Shown here: piece after piece, positions 1 through 9,033 of the stretch
How the letters are laid out: each line of letters begins with the position of its first letter
Numbering within the stretch: position 1 is the stretch's first letter
Source: DYJB01 sp963777165
GTDB taxonomy: Bacteria; Chloroflexota; Anaerolineae; Anaerolineales; E44-bin32
NCBI GenBank assembly: GCA_963777165.1
Contig: CAVZPO010000019.1
Coordinates: 1 to 46,111 of the forward strand
Direction: 5' to 3'
Length of the DNA stretch: 46,111 nucleotides
Translations under genes and position numbers: made by a program
The notes under the pieces: model-generated
The model's database searches: none
The model's input: the letters and a program-made list of their open reading frames with translations, nothing else
Told to the model about the DNA's origin: nothing

Positions 1-1002
1 TCCAGACCCAGCCGGGAGCAAATCATCATCGGCCGCAACTCACTGAACCCGGTGACCTGGATGATCTGGGCTGGCAGCGCCGGCTGTGTTGCGCTGCTGG
101 CCCGCAATCCGTTCTATCTGATGCTGATCGCGGCGGCGGGCGTGGCCGTGCGCTGGCGCGCCACCGGCCAGCGTCCTTCGGCCGGCACGCTGCGCCTGAT
201 GGCCGGATTGATGGCCTTCCCAACCGTCCTCAACTTCGTCTTCAGCCACGCCGCCAGACGGTACTCTTCCAGTTCCCCGTACGCTGGGTCGGCGGCCCAT
301 ACACCCTGGAAGCGCTCTTGTTCGGGGCGATCGCCGGTTGCAGCTGGCCAGCCTGCTGCAGGTGATGATGATCTTCAGCCGTCCTCAGTTCCACGATTTG
401 CTGCGACGTATGCCTGCCGGGCTGACCCCTGCAGGCATCATCGCTTCGATCGCCATGAACTGTCGCTCCTCAGGCGCGCCGCTCGTTCGAGGCGGTGCGA
501 CAGTTCGCACAGGTGCGCGGCGACTCGCCGCGCGTTTCCGCGATCTGCGTGGCATCGTGACGCCGCTGGTGATCCTTAGCCTCAAGTCGGCTATGACGGT
601 GGGCGAGGGCCTGGCAACGCGCCGGCTGGGGCGCGGAGGGTCGCGGGGCAGGCCACGCGTCGCAGCCTGGGCCGGCGCCGGCCTGTTCGCTCTGGGGGTC
701 TTCGTTTGGTGGCTCGCACCGTCCAGGGTGTGGATTGCGGCCGGGTTCGGCGGTGCGGCCTGGCCCTGCTCCTGGCAGTCCTGACGCCGGGCGGAACCCG
801 CAGCCGCTATCGCCCGGAAACCTGGCGGCTGGGAGACACGCTGGTCGTCGGAACGTGTCTCGGAGTGCTGGCGGCGGTGATCGTCCTCATTGCACTCGTC
901 CCAGCGCTGCTCACCTACGAGCCGTATCCGCGAGCCGCGTGGCCGCTCTTCTCCTGGCCCGTCGGCCTGGGGGTGGCCTTGCTGTGCTTGCCCGCGTCCT
1001 GA
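1..1002 (+). CDS. ecfT: ECF transporter transmembrane (T) protein, frameshifted, left edge cut
   Basis: Membrane scaffold that couples ECF ATPases to a vitamin-binding S component. The frame is open from base 1, so the N-terminus may lie outside the window. The protein has to be pieced together: frame 1 reads to about 255 (NPFYLMLIAAAGVAVRW, a typical early T-protein motif), another frame covers about 258-335, and frame 2 covers 338 to about 785 with LSLKSAMTVGEGLATRRLG, the family's conserved coupling-helix signature near the end of the cytoplasmic region. Frame 1 then finishes with YRPETWRLGDTLVVG and two membrane segments to the TGA at 1000-1002. At least three and probably five shifts are needed, including a short out-of-frame piece near 470-530. 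Neighbouring genes are equally damaged, so I read these as base-call errors rather than decay. The ATPase gene starts 6 bp downstream. The family call is fairly sure; the substrate is unknown. Confidence 0.72.
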
Positions 1003-1008
1003 CTGACC

Positions 1009-2572
1009 ATGATTGACCTCGATCGACTGACCTACAGCTACCCGCATGCGGCGGGGCCGGCACCGAGTCCGTCAGTCTGCACGTCGATCCGGGGCAGACC
1101 GTCCTGCTCACCGGTCGGTCGGGCTCCGGCAAGAGCACGCTGCTCGGGACAGTCAATGGCCTGGTCCCGCACTTCTATGGAGGGCGGCTCTCCGGCCGGG
1201 CGCGGATCGCCGGTTGCGACGCGCACCCACCGCCCGTACGAGCTCTCGGGTATCGTCGGGACCGTGTTTCAGGAACCGGCGGACGCGCTTCGTCACACGC
1301 TCGATCACGGATGAGCTGGCCTTTGGCCTGGAGGCCGAGGGCCTGCCCGGCGACGAGATCGGACGCCGGGTGCGGGCGACGATCGAGCGGTTGGATCTGG
1401 GCCCGCTGGTCCACCGTCCGTTGGAGCAGCTCTCGGGCGGCGACGACAGCGTGCTGGCGGTGGCGGCGGCGCTGGTGCGTGTACGCGTGCTGGTGCTCGA
1501 CGAACCCACCTCGCAGTTGGACGCTGACGGCGCACGAAGCATCTTCGACTGGCTGCGCGACCTGTGCGCGAGAATCGATTGACGACGCTGATCAGCGAGC
1601 ACCGGCTGGCCAGGATGCTCCCGGAAGCTGATCGGGTGGCGGCACTGGGGCCGGGGGGCACGCTGGTTGCCTGGGGAACACCGGGCGATGTGATCCCGCA
1701 GCTCGAATACGGCCCGCCGCTCATTGAGGCGGAACGACGCCTGGGATTGCCCGCCGGCCTGTCCGAGGAATCTCGGGAACGGCTGCGGAATGCGCTGCTG
1801 ATCATCGACCGTCCAACGCACGATGCGTCGACCGGCGACCGGCGCCTGACATGCCGCGGGGTGAGCTTCGAGTACCCGGCAGGTTTCGCGCTGGGTGAGA
1901 TCAGTTTCGACGTCCGGCAGGGAGAGGCGCTGGCGCTGCTCGGGGGAAACGGGTCGGGAAAGACGACGCTGCTGCGCTGCTTGATGGGACTGCTCGCCCA
2001 CCGAGGGCGAGATCGAAATTGACGGCCGGGCGATCCATTCGCTGCCGGTGGCGGGACGCCGCGGGCGGTGGCGTATCTGCCGCAATGGCCATCCGCCTTC
2101 CTGTTTGCCGAGACGGTGCGCGACGAACTGCTCACCACGCTGCGCTACCATGGGCTGCCGCCCGTCGCTGAGTATCTCCCGGATCCGATGCTCGAAGCGT
2201 TCGGTTTGTCCCCGCTGGCCGACCGTTATCCGCGGGACCTCTCCGCGGCGAAAGGCAGCGCACGGCCCTGGCAGCGGTGATGATCGCCCGGCCGGGAGTG
2301 GTGCTGCTGGACGAGCCGACGCTGGGGATGGACCCGCTGTCGCAGGCGGGGCTGGCGCGACGGGTGCCGAGCTGGAAGCGCGCGGGCTGTCGGTGGTTGT
2401 GGCCACGCATGATGTCGAATTCGCCGCCGCTATCACCGATCGGGCGATCGTGCTGCAGGCCGGGAACAGGGGTGGCAGACGGGGCGACGGGAGAGGTGCT
2501 GTTCGAACGGCCGGGTTTGAGGACGGCGCTGCAGCAGCTCACCGGGCGGCCCTGGCCCGCGTGTGTCGATGA
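1009..2572 (+). CDS. ecfA: ECF transporter tandem ATPase (two NBDs), frameshifted
   Basis: Energises ECF vitamin uptake. The length (about 520 codons) and two complete ATP-binding cassettes fit a YkoD-like fused A-A' protein. NBD1: ATG at 1009 (MIDLDRLTYSYPHA), Walker A GRSGSGKST near 1120, Q-loop GTVFQEP near 1260, TDELAFGLE near 1312, signature LSGGD near 1430, Walker B VLVLDEPTSQLD near 1490, H-loop ISEHRL near 1590. NBD2: Walker A GGNGSGKTT near 1950, AYLPQW near 2070, RYPRDLSA signature region near 2230, Walker B LLDEPTLGMD near 2305, H-loop VVVATHDVEFAA near 2400. These pieces lie in different frames, so at least five shifts break the gene. Every motif survives intact, which argues for sequencing error. 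It follows the T-protein gene closely. The 3' end (2572) is the least certain boundary. Confidence 0.72.
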
Positions 2573-2599
2573 TTTGAACCCCCATGCAGGAGAGCAGGA

Positions 2600-3237
2600 A
2601 TGCCGACGATTGAGCAAGCACGAGCCTGGTCGCCGCGGACGATCCCGTGCACGGCTTCGATCACGTACTGGCGCGTCCTGCGCATGGCCGAGCGGCTGGC
2701 AGAGGAGGTGGGCGCCGACCGGGAGATCGTCCGCGCCGCGGCGCTGCTGCACGACGCCGCCGGTGCACACCCGGAGTCGGGCGATGCCCGTCTCGATCAC
2801 GAGCACGAGTCGGCCGGCGTGGCACGGCGCGTGCTGACGGACGAGGGCTGGCCGGAGGGCACGCATTCAGGCCGTGGAACACTGCATCCGCGCCCATCGC
2901 TTCCGCGGGCAAGACCGCGCCGCAGACGCTGGAGGCGCAGGTGCTCTTCGACGCCGACAAACTGGACGTGATGGGTGCCTTTGGCAGCGGCGCGGACGAT
3001 CGGCTACGCTCTGCAGGCCGGGACGCCGATCTATGCCGCCCCAGCCGGTCATTCCTCGAGCGAAACGAAACGGAGGCGGACGAAGCTCACAGCGCCTACC
3101 ACGAATATCTGTTCAAACTGCGTCGGGTGCGCGAGCGGCTCTACACCGAGCCGGCGCGGCGTATCGGCGAAAGGCGCCACCAGGTGCTGTGCGCCTTCTT
3201 TGATCAGCTCGCCGCGGAGGCTGAAGGCCGCGGCTGA
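2600..3237 (+). CDS. HD-domain phosphohydrolase, frameshifted
   Basis: Predicted metal-dependent phosphohydrolase of the HD superfamily (YedJ-like, about 212 codons); substrate unknown. The start ATG at 2600 has AGGAGAG just upstream (MPTIEQARAW). The HD metal-site residues can be read across frames: VHGFDHVL near 2650, RAAALLHDAAGAHPE near 2730, and LDHEHESAG near 2790. The C-terminal half contains EHCIRAHRFRG, QTLEAQVLFDADKLDVMGA, TIGYALQAGTPIYAA and an intact final stretch ending KLRRVRERLY...AAEAEGRG. At least six frame changes are needed between 2630 and 3060, the highest density in the window, after which the sequence becomes clean at surE. It may be cotranscribed with the ECF genes upstream. 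The family is probable; the true residue sequence cannot be given reliably. Confidence 0.65.
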
Positions 3238-3259
3238 CGCAAGGGAGTGCCGCTTCGGG

Positions 3260-3268
3260 TGGTATCAT
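3260..3268 (+). promoter_or_regulatory. Extended -10 for surE
   Basis: TGG followed by TATCAT (5 of 6 to TATAAT) ends 19 bases before the GTG at 3288. No convincing -35 was seen, as expected for extended -10 promoters. A GGAG ribosome site lies at 3275-3278, roughly at the predicted transcript 5' end. Confidence 0.45.
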
Positions 3269-3287
3269 TCGAGTGGAGACCGAACGC

Positions 3288-4112
3288 GTGACTGACAAGG
3301 AACGACCCCTCATCCTGTTGACTAACGACGACGGCATCCGCTCCCCGGGATTGTGGGCGGCGGCCGAAGCGCTTTCAGCCGTGGGCTACGTGACCGTCGC
3401 CGCGCCGCGCGAGCAATCGACCGGCACCGGCCGCAGCATGCCGATCACCTCCGACGGAGCCATCCACGAGGAGCAGGTCACCGTCGGCGGGAAGACGTGG
3501 AAGGTGTACGCCGTCGGCGGGACGCCGGCGCAGGCCGTGCAACACGCCATCTTCGAGCTCACGCCGCGCAAGCCGGATCTGGTCGTGGCCGGCATCAACT
3601 ACGGGGAGAACGTAACCACCGGCATCTCGATCTCCGGAACGATCGGGGCGGCGATGGAGGGGGCGGCTTTCGGCGTCCCGGCGCTGGCCGTCTCGCAGGA
3701 GACCGACAGCAGCTTCTTCCTTTCTTACTCGAGCGAGATCGACTTCGCCGCCGCGGCGCATTTCACCGCCGTCTTCGCCCGCCTGCTGCTCGAGTGGGAG
3801 GGCGTGCCGGATGTGCACGTGCTGGATGTCAACGTGCCCCTGGGTGCCACGCCCGATACCCCTTGGCGGGTAACCCGGCTATCGCACCGCACGTACTACG
3901 TGCCCACTCCGCCGACGCGCGAGCGGTTGGATCAGCCGGGGCTGGTGAGCTACAAGGTGCGGATGCCCGAGGGGCTGGAAGAGGACTCCGACGTCCACGC
4001 GCTGCGCATCGAGCGTGTCGTCTCGGTGACGCCGCTCAGCCTCGATCTGACGGCGCGCGCTGATCCTCAGGACCTGACGCGGCGACTGCAGCGCGCCGAG
4101 AGCCGAAGCTAA
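3288..4112 (+). CDS. surE: 5'-nucleotidase / survival protein SurE
   Basis: SurE-family metal-dependent phosphatase acting on nucleoside 5'-monophosphates (and often exopolyphosphate) in the cytoplasm, about 274 residues. The family's N-terminal metal motif LLTNDDGIRSPG lies at residues 10-21 with the paired aspartates D14 and D15. The second hallmark, VAGINYGENVTTG followed by SGTIGAAMEGAAFG, lies near residues 100-125. The ending LTRRLQRAESRS is a normal SurE length. I chose GTG 3288 because GGAG (3275-3278) is well spaced before it, whereas the alternative GTG at 3273 has no ribosome site and would sit at or before the predicted transcript start. This is the first undamaged gene after the frameshift-ridden left end. 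It converges with the gene on the opposite strand and overlaps its 3' tail. Confidence 0.93.
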   Translation: MTDKERPLILLTNDDGIRSPGLWAAAEALSAVGYVTVAAPREQSTGTGRSMPITSDGAIHEEQVTVGGKTWKVYAVGGTPAQAVQHAIFELTPRKPDLVVAGINYGENVTTGISISGTIGAAMEGAAFGVPALAVSQETDSSFFLSYSSEIDFAAAAHFTAVFARLLLEWEGVPDVHVLDVNVPLGATPDTPWRVTRLSHRTYYVPTPPTRERLDQPGLVSYKVRMPEGLEEDSDVHALRIERVVSVTPLSLDLTARADPQDLTRRLQRAESRS

Positions 4113-4961
4113 CGCGCACCTGCCGGCGCCGGCCGACACGGTCTTCCCATAGCTGCTTTGCCTCTGGCTTGAGCCCTCGCCGCCGCTGAGCACGGCCAGC
4201 ATGGCCGGATGCAGGCGCGCATTGGTCGCCAGGATCGAGGCCGGGGGCAGAAGGGGGTTCGGCTGTCCGTCGGCCCGGGTCACGCGGCCTCCGGCCTCCT
4301 CGACCAGCAGGATCCCCGCACCGACGTCCCACGCTTCCACGGCGTACTCCCAGTAGCCGTCGAATTGTCCGGTCGCCACGTAGGCAAGATCGAGGCTGGC
4401 GCACCCGAGACGTCGAACCCCGAGGGATTGCATGGCGAAGGCGGCGTAGTGGCCGAGGTTGTTGTTGGGCGCCGAGCGGATGCCGTAGGGGAAGCCTGTG
4501 GCCAGCAAGCCGCGATCGAGCTGCTGGACTTCGGAGACCTGCAGGCGCTCGCCGTTGAGCCACGCCCCGCCCCCGGCGGTCGCCTGGAAGAGCTCCTCGC
4601 GCATCGGATCGTACGTCACCCCCAGTACGGGACGGTCGCCCAGCGCGTAGGCCAGCGACACGGCGAAGACCGGGATGGCGTGGGCGAAGTTGACCGTGCC
4701 GTCGAGTGGATCGACGAGCCAGCGGCCGTCGCCGTGGCCGCTGCCGCTGCCGCCGCCCTCCTCGCCCAGGATGGAGTCCTCGGGGAAGGCTGCGCTCAGG
4801 CCATCACGGATCAGCGCCTCAGAGCGCAGATCGTACTCGGTGACGGGATCGATCGGTCCTTTGTAGCGCACGGTGCCGGCGCGGCCGTAGCCGCTGCGCA
4901 GCAGATCGCCGGCGCGCCGGGCAAGATCAATCGCAAGTTCGAGTCGAGAAGTCACGTCCAA
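3879..4961 (-). CDS. Inositol monophosphatase family protein with long C-terminal tail
   Basis: Mg-dependent sugar-phosphate phosphatase of the IMPase/SuhB/HisN family; could act on inositol phosphate, histidinol phosphate or similar. Motifs: ILGEEGGGSG near residue 65, the catalytic WLVDPLDGTVNF near 80-92, and EAWDVGAGILLVEEAGG near 205-222. The start is TTG at 4961 with GGAG 8 bases upstream, and TACAAT (complement of 5020-5025) is a plausible -10. Family proteins usually end near residue 260-270, about coordinate 4170. Here the frame stays open to 3879, giving 360 residues whose last ~78 are antisense to the surE 3' end. The tail (rich in R, L, A) has no recognisable domain, so either a stop was lost through a base error or the genes truly overlap tail to tail. 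Family sure, substrate and C-terminus not. Confidence 0.85.
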   Translation of the reverse strand: MDVTSRLELAIDLARRAGDLLRSGYGRAGTVRYKGPIDPVTEYDLRSEALIRDGLSAAFPEDSILGEEGGGSGSGHGDGRWLVDPLDGTVNFAHAIPVFAVSLAYALGDRPVLGVTYDPMREELFQATAGGGAWLNGERLQVSEVQQLDRGLLATGFPYGIRSAPNNNLGHYAAFAMQSLGVRRLGCASLDLAYVATGQFDGYWEYAVEAWDVGAGILLVEEAGGRVTRADGQPNPLLPPASILATNARLHPAMLAVLSGGEGSSQRQSSYGKTVSAGAGRCALASALGALQSPRQVLRISARRQIEAERRHRDDTLDAQRVDVGVLFQPLGHPHLVAHQPRLIQPLARRRSGHVVRAVR

Positions 4962-5047
4962 GGTTGGTTTCTCCGGCGGGCTGGCAAGCGAAACCGCACT
5001 TGACCGGTGCGGCGTAGGGATTGTACCTCGCCGGACGCAGGCTGGGG

Positions 5048-6299
5048 TCAGCGTGTCCAGGTCGAGACGGTCTCGATGTGGAAGGTCTGCGGGAACAGAT
5101 CGATCGGCGTGACGCGCTCGAGCCTGTAGCCGGCTGCGGCCAGCATCCGGCCGTCGCGTGCCAGCGTCGACGGGTCGCAGGAGACATATACCAGGCGCGC
5201 CGGGGAATGGGCGATTAGGGAAGTAACGACCTCCCGGCCGAGGCCCGACCGGGGAGGATCGACGATGACGGCGTCGGGGTGAGGGAGCAGTGCCGGGAGC
5301 GCCTGTTCGACGCCGGCCTGGTACAGGGACACCGACTCGAGATCGTCAAGGTTGAAGGCGAAGTCCTCGCAGGCTGAGGCGGACTGTTCCACCGCCAGCA
5401 CGTGTGCACCGCGCTCCGCCGCGAACCGGCTGAACAGACCGACGCCGGCGTACAGGTCGAATACGGTTTGGCCGGGGACTAGCTGCAGGCCCGCCAGGAC
5501 CAGATCGATCAGCACGGGCGTGAGGGCCGAATTCACCTGGAAGAACGATCCGGCATGCACGCGGAACATCCGGCCACGTACGTCGAAGATCAACGCCGGG
5601 TCGCCGGCCAGGACGTGGGCGCCATGCGGGCTCAGCCAGACGGCCGATGCGCGCAGGTCGAGCTCGAGGTCCACGTCCGGGTCGTCTGCCGCGTGCAAGA
5701 TGATCTGTGTCTCGTCGCCGGCGGTGCGTAGCGCCACGCGTTCCAGGCCGGGGACCGGTTCCAGATGCAGCGCGGGCCAGACGTCACCGATCGCCGGATC
5801 GGGCAGGTGACACTCGTCTACCGGGATGATGTCGTGGGACCGGGCGGCCTGGAAACCGAGACGGCCGTCGGGCGCCAGGCTGAACTGCATGTGGTTGCGG
5901 GCGTTCCACGCCGACGGGGATGGCACGGTGGGGGAGACCAGCAGATCGCGGAAATCCCCCCAGCCGTTCGAGCTGGGTCTGGACGATTTCGTGTTTGATC
6001 GCCGGCTGGGCCGTCGAATCGATATGCTGATACTGGCAGCCGCCGCAGGCGCCGAAGTGCCGGCAGCGCGGCGTGACACGATCGGCGGAGGGCTCTAGGA
6101 CATCGAGCAGCCGGGCCCGGCACCAATGCGCGTGAGCTTCCACCACCTGGACAGCGACGAGCTCGCCGGGCAGTGCAAAGGGGACGAAGACCATTCGGCC
6201 ATCCGCGTCGCGGCCGAAGGCATCGCCTCCGTAGGCCATGCCCTCCAGCCGGAGGTCACGTCGTTCCAAGGGGGCCGGGACTGGGGAGAGGTGGGTCAT
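5048..6299 (-). CDS. rlmD: RlmD/TrmA-family RNA (uracil-C5) methyltransferase, one frameshift
   Basis: SAM-dependent RNA uracil-C5 methyltransferase (23S rRNA U1939 type, or a tRNA/rRNA paralogue). The N-terminal part from ATG 6299 carries a TRAM-like RNA-binding domain (LRLEGMAYGGDAFGRD) and the [4Fe-4S] ligands CRHFGACGGCQYQHI near residues 77-91. The second part has the beta-barrel insert RNHMQFSLAPDGRLGFQ, SAM motif DLYAGVGLFSRFA, VIVDPPRSGLG, and the catalytic cysteine in VYVSCDPSTLARDG. The two parts lie in different frames. The break is at a run of six C on the plus strand (5958-5963), and five would restore LERLGDFRDLLVSP, so a homopolymer error is the simplest explanation. Total about 417 residues, normal for the family. 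Confidence 0.88.
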
Positions 6300-6347
6300 C
6301 GATCCTGAGGTGCCGGCCGTGCTTGCGTTCCGGGCGCCGGTCGTGCA

Positions 6348-6356
6348 ATTCTATCA
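6348..6356 (-). promoter_or_regulatory. Extended -10 for the RNA methyltransferase gene
   Basis: Read on the minus strand this is TGATAGAAT: extended TG, one base, then TAGAAT (5 of 6). It lies about 50 bases upstream of the ATG at 6299. Confidence 0.4.
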
Positions 6357-6411
6357 GCCGCCCGAGAAAGGGCGGCAGACCCAGATCGCCCCAACCCGAC
6401 GACTTGAACAC

Positions 6412-6423
6412 AACATAAATGTT
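6412..6423. promoter_or_regulatory. AT-rich palindrome upstream of SHOCT operon (candidate operator)
   Basis: AACAT-AA-ATGTT: perfect 5-bp inverted arms around a 2-bp centre, inside an AT-rich island (about 6404-6435) that stands out in this GC-rich window. It ends 13 bp upstream of the predicted -35 at 6437. Candidate regulator: the zinc-ribbon/helix-turn-helix protein encoded by the first gene (6523). Confidence 0.35.
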
Positions 6424-6436
6424 ATCAATATTCCGG

Positions 6437-6465
6437 TTGACTCCTATGCTCATCTGTGCAAGAAT
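6437..6465 (+). promoter_or_regulatory. Sigma70-type promoter for the 6523-9936 operon
   Basis: TTGACT (-35, 5 of 6) at 6437-6442, a 17-bp spacer, then AAGAAT (-10, 4 of 6) at 6460-6465. The start codon at 6523 is about 50 bases past the predicted transcript start, with AGAGGT as ribosome site. It is the window's clearest -35/-10 pair. Confidence 0.5.
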
Positions 6466-6522
6466 GACGGCTGCAAATGAAAGCCGCCTTTGATACTCCA
6501 TGAATCCGAGCAGAGGTCATAG

Positions 6523-6894
6523 ATGAACACCTTACTGACCAACTGCCCAGTGTGCGGTGACCCGCTGGCGGTGACACGCCTGCACTGCCGCAAGTGCGAC
6601 ACGACGATCGACGGGCATTTCGAGGCCGGCCCCTTGGGACGCCTGACGCAGGAGCAGGTTGCCTTCGTCGAGACCTTCGTCCGCTGCGAGGGCAAACTCA
6701 ACCGGATGGAACGCGAGGTCGGATTCTCGTATCCCACACTGCGGGCGAGGTTGAGTGAGGTCATTCGCCAGATGGGCTTCCCGGTTGGATCTGAGGCGGC
6801 GACCACGGACGAGGAGCGGCACCGGGTGCTCGACGACCTGGCCAGCGGGAAGATCACGTCCGAGGAAGCGATGCGGACGCTGGAAGGCGGGTAG
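6523..6894 (+). CDS. DUF2089 family zinc-ribbon/HTH protein
   Basis: Small protein (123 residues) of the DUF2089 family, function not established. It begins with a zinc ribbon (C8, C11, C22, C25: CPVCG...CRKC). A helical segment follows (LTQEQVAFVETFVRCEGKLN then REVGFSYPTLRARLSEVI) that looks like a sigma-region-4 or trihelical helix-turn-helix, so DNA binding is plausible. The last 30 residues, EERHRVLDDLASGKITSEEA plus MRTLEGG, form a SHOCT-like helical hairpin that recurs in three downstream proteins. First gene of an operon; the next start is 16 bp away with its own AGGAGG. Likely an autoregulator or sensor for the operon; this role is inference. Confidence 0.85.
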   Translation: MNTLLTNCPVCGDPLAVTRLHCRKCDTTIDGHFEAGPLGRLTQEQVAFVETFVRCEGKLNRMEREVGFSYPTLRARLSEVIRQMGFPVGSEAATTDEERHRVLDDLASGKITSEEAMRTLEGG

Positions 6895-6910
6895 CAGGAG
6901 GGCGGCGACG

Positions 6911-8023
6911 ATGGAGACGATCACCTTCGAGGTCGGGAAGGCACCGCGCGTGCGGGTCGAGTCGGTGGGCAGCGATCTGCGCGTGGTCGGGCGCAGCGGG
7001 GGCACGCTCGAGGCCCAGGCCCCTTCACGCGGAGACCTGTCCGTCACGCGCGAGGGCGACGAGGTCGTCGTCTCTTCCCGAGTCGGTTGCCTGCTGTTTG
7101 TACCCGACGGGGCGCGGATCGAGGTCGGCGCGGTGGGCGGCGACGCGCGCCTGAGCGGGATGACGGGTGAGGCGAGCCTGACCACCGTGGGAGGCGACCT
7201 GAACCTGCGCGGCATCGGTGCGATGCGGCTGGGACGAGTCGCTGGAGACGTCCGGCTGGTCCAGGCCGGCGGGCCGCTGGCGGCCGAGTGGATCGGCGGC
7301 GATGCCCGCATCGAGAACCTGCAGGCCGATCTGGAGCTTGGGCAAGTGGAGGGTTCGCTGTTCTTGCGCCACGTCCGCGGCGCCGTCCGGGTGCAGACAC
7401 ATGGAGACGTGCATGCTGAGCTGACGCCGCCACAGGGTTCGCACTCGCGGGTACAGGCCGGCAGCGACCTGACCTGCCGCTTGCCGCCCGATGCGTCGGT
7501 GCTGGTCAACTACCGGGCCGAGGGGGATGTGCGCGTGGGCCTGCCATCGCATGCCCGCGCCGTCGGCACCACGGGTTCCGCACAACTCGGCGGCGGAGAG
7601 GCCGCGCTGGACCTGGAGTGCGGAGGGGACCTGCGGCTGGAATTGACCGGAGGAGGGGGCGCCGGGTTGAACGACGAGTGGAGGCAGGACCTGGAGGCGC
7701 GCATCGAGGCCGAAGTCGAGTCGGCTCTGGCCGACATCGAACGCAGCCAGCGGCTGCACGGGATGCCGGGGATGATGCGGGATGACATCGCCGCGCACAT
7801 CCGGGTGTCGATGGGGAAGGCCCGTCGGCGCGCCCATCGATTGGGCCGCGCGGTGGAAGCCGGCCGGCCGCGCGATGTCCGCATCAGCTTCGGAGAACCA
7901 CCCGCCGGAAGCACGGAGGTGGGCGACGAAGAACGGCTGGCGATCCTGCGCATGGTCGAGAGTGGGGCGATTACCGTCGAGCAGGCTGAGCAGCTGTTCC
8001 GGGCGATGGAGGGCGGTGCGTGA
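6911..8023 (+). CDS. DUF4097-like beta-solenoid protein with C-terminal SHOCT-like module
   Basis: 370 residues, ATG at 6911 with AGGAGGGCGG upstream. Residues 1 to about 245 are a run of short beta repeats rich in glycine (VGGDARLSG, VGGDLNLRG, VAGDVRLVQ, IGGDARIEN, VEGSLFLRH), the pattern of the DUF4097 putative adhesin/LiaX-YvlB domain. A charged helical segment follows (LEARIEAEVESALADIE, then RRRAHRLGRAVEAG). The end, EERLAILRMVESGAITVEQA then EQLFRAMEGG, is the operon's shared SHOCT-like module. In Firmicutes, LiaX/YvlB-type proteins with this pairing act in envelope-stress signalling; a similar role here is inference. No signal peptide is evident. The stop overlaps the next start (GTGA). 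Confidence 0.8.
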   Translation: METITFEVGKAPRVRVESVGSDLRVVGRSGGTLEAQAPSRGDLSVTREGDEVVVSSRVGCLLFVPDGARIEVGAVGGDARLSGMTGEASLTTVGGDLNLRGIGAMRLGRVAGDVRLVQAGGPLAAEWIGGDARIENLQADLELGQVEGSLFLRHVRGAVRVQTHGDVHAELTPPQGSHSRVQAGSDLTCRLPPDASVLVNYRAEGDVRVGLPSHARAVGTTGSAQLGGGEAALDLECGGDLRLELTGGGGAGLNDEWRQDLEARIEAEVESALADIERSQRLHGMPGMMRDDIAAHIRVSMGKARRRAHRLGRAVEAGRPRDVRISFGEPPAGSTEVGDEERLAILRMVESGAITVEQAEQLFRAMEGGA

Positions 8024-9033
8024 CCGCCGCTGCCCTTGCCCGAGCGCGCGGCGCTGAGAGCGGCTTGCGCCGGACTGATCCGCGGCGCGATCTGGCCGGC
8101 GTAGCCCAGGTCGTCCAGACGGCCTTTGCCGGGCAGCTGGACTCCACCGGACAGCGAATGCTGCGCGATATGCGCCTGCTGGGTCGCGCGGGCTGGCTGG
8201 GTTGGGTGCTGGGTCGCGTCTTCCTTCCGCCCGGCGCCACCCCGGACGGTTTCGTGTGGCTTGAGTCGGGCCGGGTGGTCGGCAACCTCAGCCTGCTCGC
8301 GGTCGAAGGCGAGCCTCGCCGCTGGGTGATCGCCAACGTGGCCGTCGATCCGGATGAACGGCGGCGAGGCATCGGGCGTGCGCTGGTCCGGGCGGCGATC
8401 GAGTTGACGCGGCAGCGGGAGGCCGAGACGCTGGTGCTGCAGGTCGACCGCTCAAACGACGTCGCCCGCAGCCTGTACCAGTCGCTCGGGTTTCGCGTCA
8501 CCTCGACCCGCACGAACTGGATCAGGCCGCGCGGGCTCCCGCGCCCCCACCTGATAGCGCTCGACGGCCTGAGGCCGAGGGCTTTCCCGGAATGGCGCGA
8601 GCAGTGGGACCTGGGTCGCCGAGTGCTCTCGGATGGATTCTGGTGGCCGTTCCCACCCGACGAACGCGTCTTTCGCGGCACGGGCGTGCCCCCCGCGATC
8701 CGGTTGGATTGGACCCGTCACTGGGTGTGGAGCCCGGACGATGTACTGCAGGCCAGCCTTTCGGCACACGCCCGGCTGACCTCCGGGTTTCGCTTCTTGT
8801 TGATTGTCACCCCCGAGCATCGCGGCCGGGTGGAGAAGGCTATGCTGGCTCGTGCTCTGTCGGAGCTCCCGGACGGGTCTGGCGGCACACTCGAATTCCC
8901 CGCCGGGGAAGCCGAGCCGGATCTGTGGGAGCTCGGATTCCGGCCAGATCGAACGCTGACGTGGATGGCGCTCGACCTCTCGGGGCCGGCCTCGGCGAAC
9001 GGGTCCGCGCCCGAACCAAGGATCGACCCATGA
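8020..9033 (+). CDS. GNAT family N-acetyltransferase
   Basis: 337 residues from GTG 8020, which overlaps the previous stop by 4 bp, indicating translational coupling. The acetyl-CoA-binding core is clear: ANVAVDPDERRRGIGRALVR around residue 105-125 (motif A, R/Q-x-x-G-x-G/A), then LVLQVDRSNDVARSLYQSLGF (motif B region). The substrate cannot be told. The C-terminal half (from about residue 170) is unusually long for one GNAT domain; the stretch around LTSGFRFLLIVTPEHRGRVEKAML and the ending LWELGFRPDRTLTWMALDL hint at a second, degenerate GNAT fold. Its place inside an operon of SHOCT-module proteins is unexplained. Its ATGA stop overlaps the next start. Confidence 0.85.
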   Translation: MTAAALARARGAESGLRRTDPRRDLAGVAQVVQTAFAGQLDSTGQRMLRDMRLLGRAGWLGWVLGRVFLPPGATPDGFVWLESGRVVGNLSLLAVEGEPRRWVIANVAVDPDERRRGIGRALVRAAIELTRQREAETLVLQVDRSNDVARSLYQSLGFRVTSTRTNWIRPRGLPRPHLIALDGLRPRAFPEWREQWDLGRRVLSDGFWWPFPPDERVFRGTGVPPAIRLDWTRHWVWSPDDVLQASLSAHARLTSGFRFLLIVTPEHRGRVEKAMLARALSELPDGSGGTLEFPAGEAEPDLWELGFRPDRTLTWMALDLSGPASANGSAPEPRIDP

